A DNA stretch of 64,000 nucleotides, taken from an uncultured Dysgonomonas sp. Lineage in GTDB: Bacteria > Bacteroidota > Bacteroidia > Bacteroidales > Dysgonomonadaceae. The notes beneath the pieces were generated by a model. It was given only the letters and a program-made list of their open reading frames with translations. It was not told the DNA's origin and made no database searches. The position numbers were made by a program, and so were the translations under genes. Below, piece by piece: positions 61,943 through 64,000 of the stretch. Numbering within the stretch: position 1 is the first letter of the stretch; each line of letters begins with the position of its first letter. The stretch is taken from contig CALYPL010000005.1 in the NCBI GenBank assembly GCA_945273835.1, positions 1 to 64,000 of the forward strand. Reading direction: 5' to 3'.

Positions 61943-64000
61943 ATGAAATTGTTTCTTTTAGATGCATATGCGTTGATTTATCGCTCATACTATGCCTTCA
62001 TCAAAAGCCCGAGAATAAACTCGAAAGGTCAAAATACATCTGCTATATTCGGCTTTGTCAATACGTTAGAGGAGCTTCTACGCAAAGAAGACCCTTCACA
62101 TGTAGCTGTTGTATTCGATCCTCCTGGTGGAACTTTCCGTCATGAAGCATATGAAGCATATAAAGCGCACCGACAAGAGACACCGGAAGATATTAAGAAT
62201 TCTGTTCCAATAATAAAAAATATTATTGAAGCTTATAATATAAAAATGCTTGAAGTCGCAGGTTTTGAAGCAGATGATGTAATTGGAACAATTGCTAAAA
62301 TGGCAGAGAAAGAGTCAATAGATGTATTCATGATGACTCCTGACAAAGATTATGCGCAATTGGCGAGTGAACACATATTTATTTATAAACCTAAATTTGC
62401 AGGTTCGGGATTCGACATACTCGATGCAAACGCAGTAATCGATAAATATGATTTATCATCCCCTATTCAAATGATAGACTTTTTAGGGCTTGTAGGTGAT
62501 GCATCCGACAATATTCCCGGTTGCCCTGGTGTGGGGCCGAAAACTGCTCATCAGCTATTAAAAGATTTTGGATCTATCGAAAATATTTTAGAAAATACAT
62601 TTCAACTTAAAGGTGCTTTAAAATCACGCATCGAAGAGAATAAAGAACAAATTATCTTTTCCAAATTTTTAGCAACCATCAAAACTGATGTGCCTATCGA
62701 TTTTAATGAAAATGATTTTTTAAGGAAAGATATAGATGCCGAAAAATTGGAAGCAATTTTTGAGGAGTTAGAATTCCGAACATTAATAAATCGAGTAATA
62801 AAAAAAGAATCAAAAAATAGTTTCAACAAACAACCAATTCAAGCCACTCTCTTTTCGGATTATCCGACAAATGATACGGAAGAAATCAAATACTCAAATC
62901 TCCAAGAGTTAAAAGATGTTGATCATAAGTACTATTTGATTGATAATGAAGAAAAAATAAATGAATTAATCAGTAAAATATGTGTTCAGGAATTTTGCTC
63001 ATTTGATACTGAAACAACAGGATTAGATCCTTTAAAGAGTGAATTGGTAGGAATGTCGTTCTCTTTTGCTGAACATGAGGCTTATTATGTTCCTATAAGT
63101 TCAGAATATACTATTGCAAAAAAAACAGTTGAAAAATTTAAATGTTTCTTTGAAAACGAAAATATTTTAAAGATCGGGCAAAATATAAAATATGATATTT
63201 TAGTACTCAAAAAATATGATGTGCACGTTAAAGGAAAACTTTTTGACACTATGATTGCACATTATCTGCTGAATCCTGAATTACGTCATAATATGGATTA
63301 TTTAGCAGAAACTTATCTTGGCTATCAAACTATTCATATCGAAGAATTAATTGGTCCTAAAGGCAAAAATCAGTTGAATATGCGGCATATAAATCCTGAA
63401 AAAATATGTAATTATGCCTGCGAAGATGCTGATATTACACTCCAACTATATACCATTCTTGAAAAGAAAATTGAAGAGCAAGAATTAAATAGATTATTGT
63501 ATGACATAGAGTTACCTTTAATTTATGTGCTTGCTGACATGGAATATACAGGAGTTAAACTTGATAAAAGTGCTTTAGCGGAGTATTCTAAGAAATTGAC
63601 CAATGAATTAATAAGCATAGAATCTGAAATTTACAAAGAGGCGAAAATTGAATTCAATATCAACTCTGCGAAACAGGTGGGTGAAGTACTGTTTGATAAG
63701 CTAAAGATAGTTGAGAAACCGAAAAAGACTAAAACCGGGCAGTATGTAACAAGCGAAGAAACATTACAAAATCTTAAAAATGCACATCCAATTGTAGGCA
63801 AAATCTTAGATTATCGAGGATTAAAAAAGTTGCTGAGCACTTATGTTGACGCCCTACCCCAACTCGTTGACCCCAAAGATGGTAAACTACATACTTCATA
63901 CAACCAAACTGTAACTTCAACAGGTAGGCTAAGTTCCAGTAATCCAAACCTTCAGAATATTCCTATAAGAGAAGATCAAGGTAAAGAAATAAGAAAAGCA
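61943..64000 (+). CDS. polA: DNA polymerase I (3' end outside window)
   Basis: 686 codons from ATG 61943 to the window end; the family is usually about 920-930 residues. The 5'-nuclease domain (MKLFLLDAYALIYRS, FEADDVIGT, MTPDKDYAQL, GLVGDASDNIPGCPGVGPKTA) is followed by a 3'-5' exonuclease domain with DEDD residues (FDTETTGLDP, NIKYDI, CEDADI). The polymerase domain begins (STGRLSSSNPNLQNIPIR). Proofreading therefore looks intact. It repairs gaps and removes RNA primers. Confidence 0.96.
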   Translation, partial: MKLFLLDAYALIYRSYYAFIKSPRINSKGQNTSAIFGFVNTLEELLRKEDPSHVAVVFDPPGGTFRHEAYEAYKAHRQETPEDIKNSVPIIKNIIEAYNIKMLEVAGFEADDVIGTIAKMAEKESIDVFMMTPDKDYAQLASEHIFIYKPKFAGSGFDILDANAVIDKYDLSSPIQMIDFLGLVGDASDNIPGCPGVGPKTAHQLLKDFGSIENILENTFQLKGALKSRIEENKEQIIFSKFLATIKTDVPIDFNENDFLRKDIDAEKLEAIFEELEFRTLINRVIKKESKNSFNKQPIQATLFSDYPTNDTEEIKYSNLQELKDVDHKYYLIDNEEKINELISKICVQEFCSFDTETTGLDPLKSELVGMSFSFAEHEAYYVPISSEYTIAKKTVEKFKCFFENENILKIGQNIKYDILVLKKYDVHVKGKLFDTMIAHYLLNPELRHNMDYLAETYLGYQTIHIEELIGPKGKNQLNMRHINPEKICNYACEDADITLQLYTILEKKIEEQELNRLLYDIELPLIYVLADMEYTGVKLDKSALAEYSKKLTNELISIESEIYKEAKIEFNINSAKQVGEVLFDKLKIVEKPKKTKTGQYVTSEETLQNLKNAHPIVGKILDYRGLKKLLSTYVDALPQLVDPKDGKLHTSYNQTVTSTGRLSSSNPNLQNIPIREDQGKEIRKA

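Overview
The window looks like chromosomal DNA of a Bacteroidota bacterium, most likely order Bacteroidales and possibly a Dysgonomonas-like lineage (genus is an inference). The DNA is AT-rich and Shine-Dalgarno sequences are not obvious. The Bacteroidota sigma-factor -7 box TAnnTTTG stands just upstream of about two dozen genes on both strands. Several arrangements recall that phylum: folP-cdaA, a DUF4286 gene overlapping ruvC, a dapB-lepB-lepB'-wbqC run, a TIGR03915/TIGR03916 pair and an acidic DUF2795 protein. No rRNA, tRNA, CRISPR array, insertion sequence or complete prophage is visible. Almost everything is core housekeeping.

Layout. 1-5.7 kb: a zinc-ribbon membrane protein (cut by the window edge), a HAD-like protein with a 2-hydroxyacid dehydrogenase, a small outer-membrane barrel, an HD hydrolase, a NamZ-type muramidase, a PduO cobalamin adenosyltransferase and a DUF2795 protein. 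5.7-14.5 kb: enolase, an isolated acyltransferase, a WalJ-like metallo-hydrolase, a GNAT protein, ffh, an M24 peptidase and a U32 protein. 14.6-20.9 kb: AIM24, the TIGR03915/TIGR03916 DNA-repair pair, HU, and two rhomboids overlapping a membrane-anchored EEP-family gene. 20.9-31.3 kb: two envelope proteins, uvrB, folP-cdaA (c-di-AMP synthesis), a hemerythrin protein with a LuxR regulator whose receiver lacks its phosphoacceptor, then rlmI-DUF4286-ruvC. 31.5-44.2 kb: a muramyl-amidase, an orphan terminase-like HTH protein, a C1B peptidase, a PgpH-like HD phosphodiesterase, argS, pbpC, waaA and gltX. 44.4-49.9 kb: a lipoprotein and a guanine/xanthine group (guaA, DUF2625, xanthine permease, xpt) with rsmE. 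50.1-54.1 kb: dapB, lepB, a signal-peptidase paralogue lacking both catalytic residues, and wbqC. 54.5-64 kb: mnmG, two parS-like sites, apt, uvrC, dtd, mazG-like and deoC, then a polyprenyl synthase and the first three quarters of polA.

Themes. DNA repair and processing genes recur (uvrB, uvrC, ruvC, polA, the TIGR03915/03916 pair). Cell-envelope genes are frequent. A c-di-AMP synthase and a probable c-di-AMP phosphodiesterase are both present. The strongest non-coding signal is the pair of parS-type palindromes between mnmG and apt, which suggests that end of the window lies near the replication origin. The best candidates for undescribed biology are the signal-peptidase pseudoenzyme, the pseudo-receiver/hemerythrin pair, the TIGR03915/03916 pair and the FolP with an altered STRP loop.
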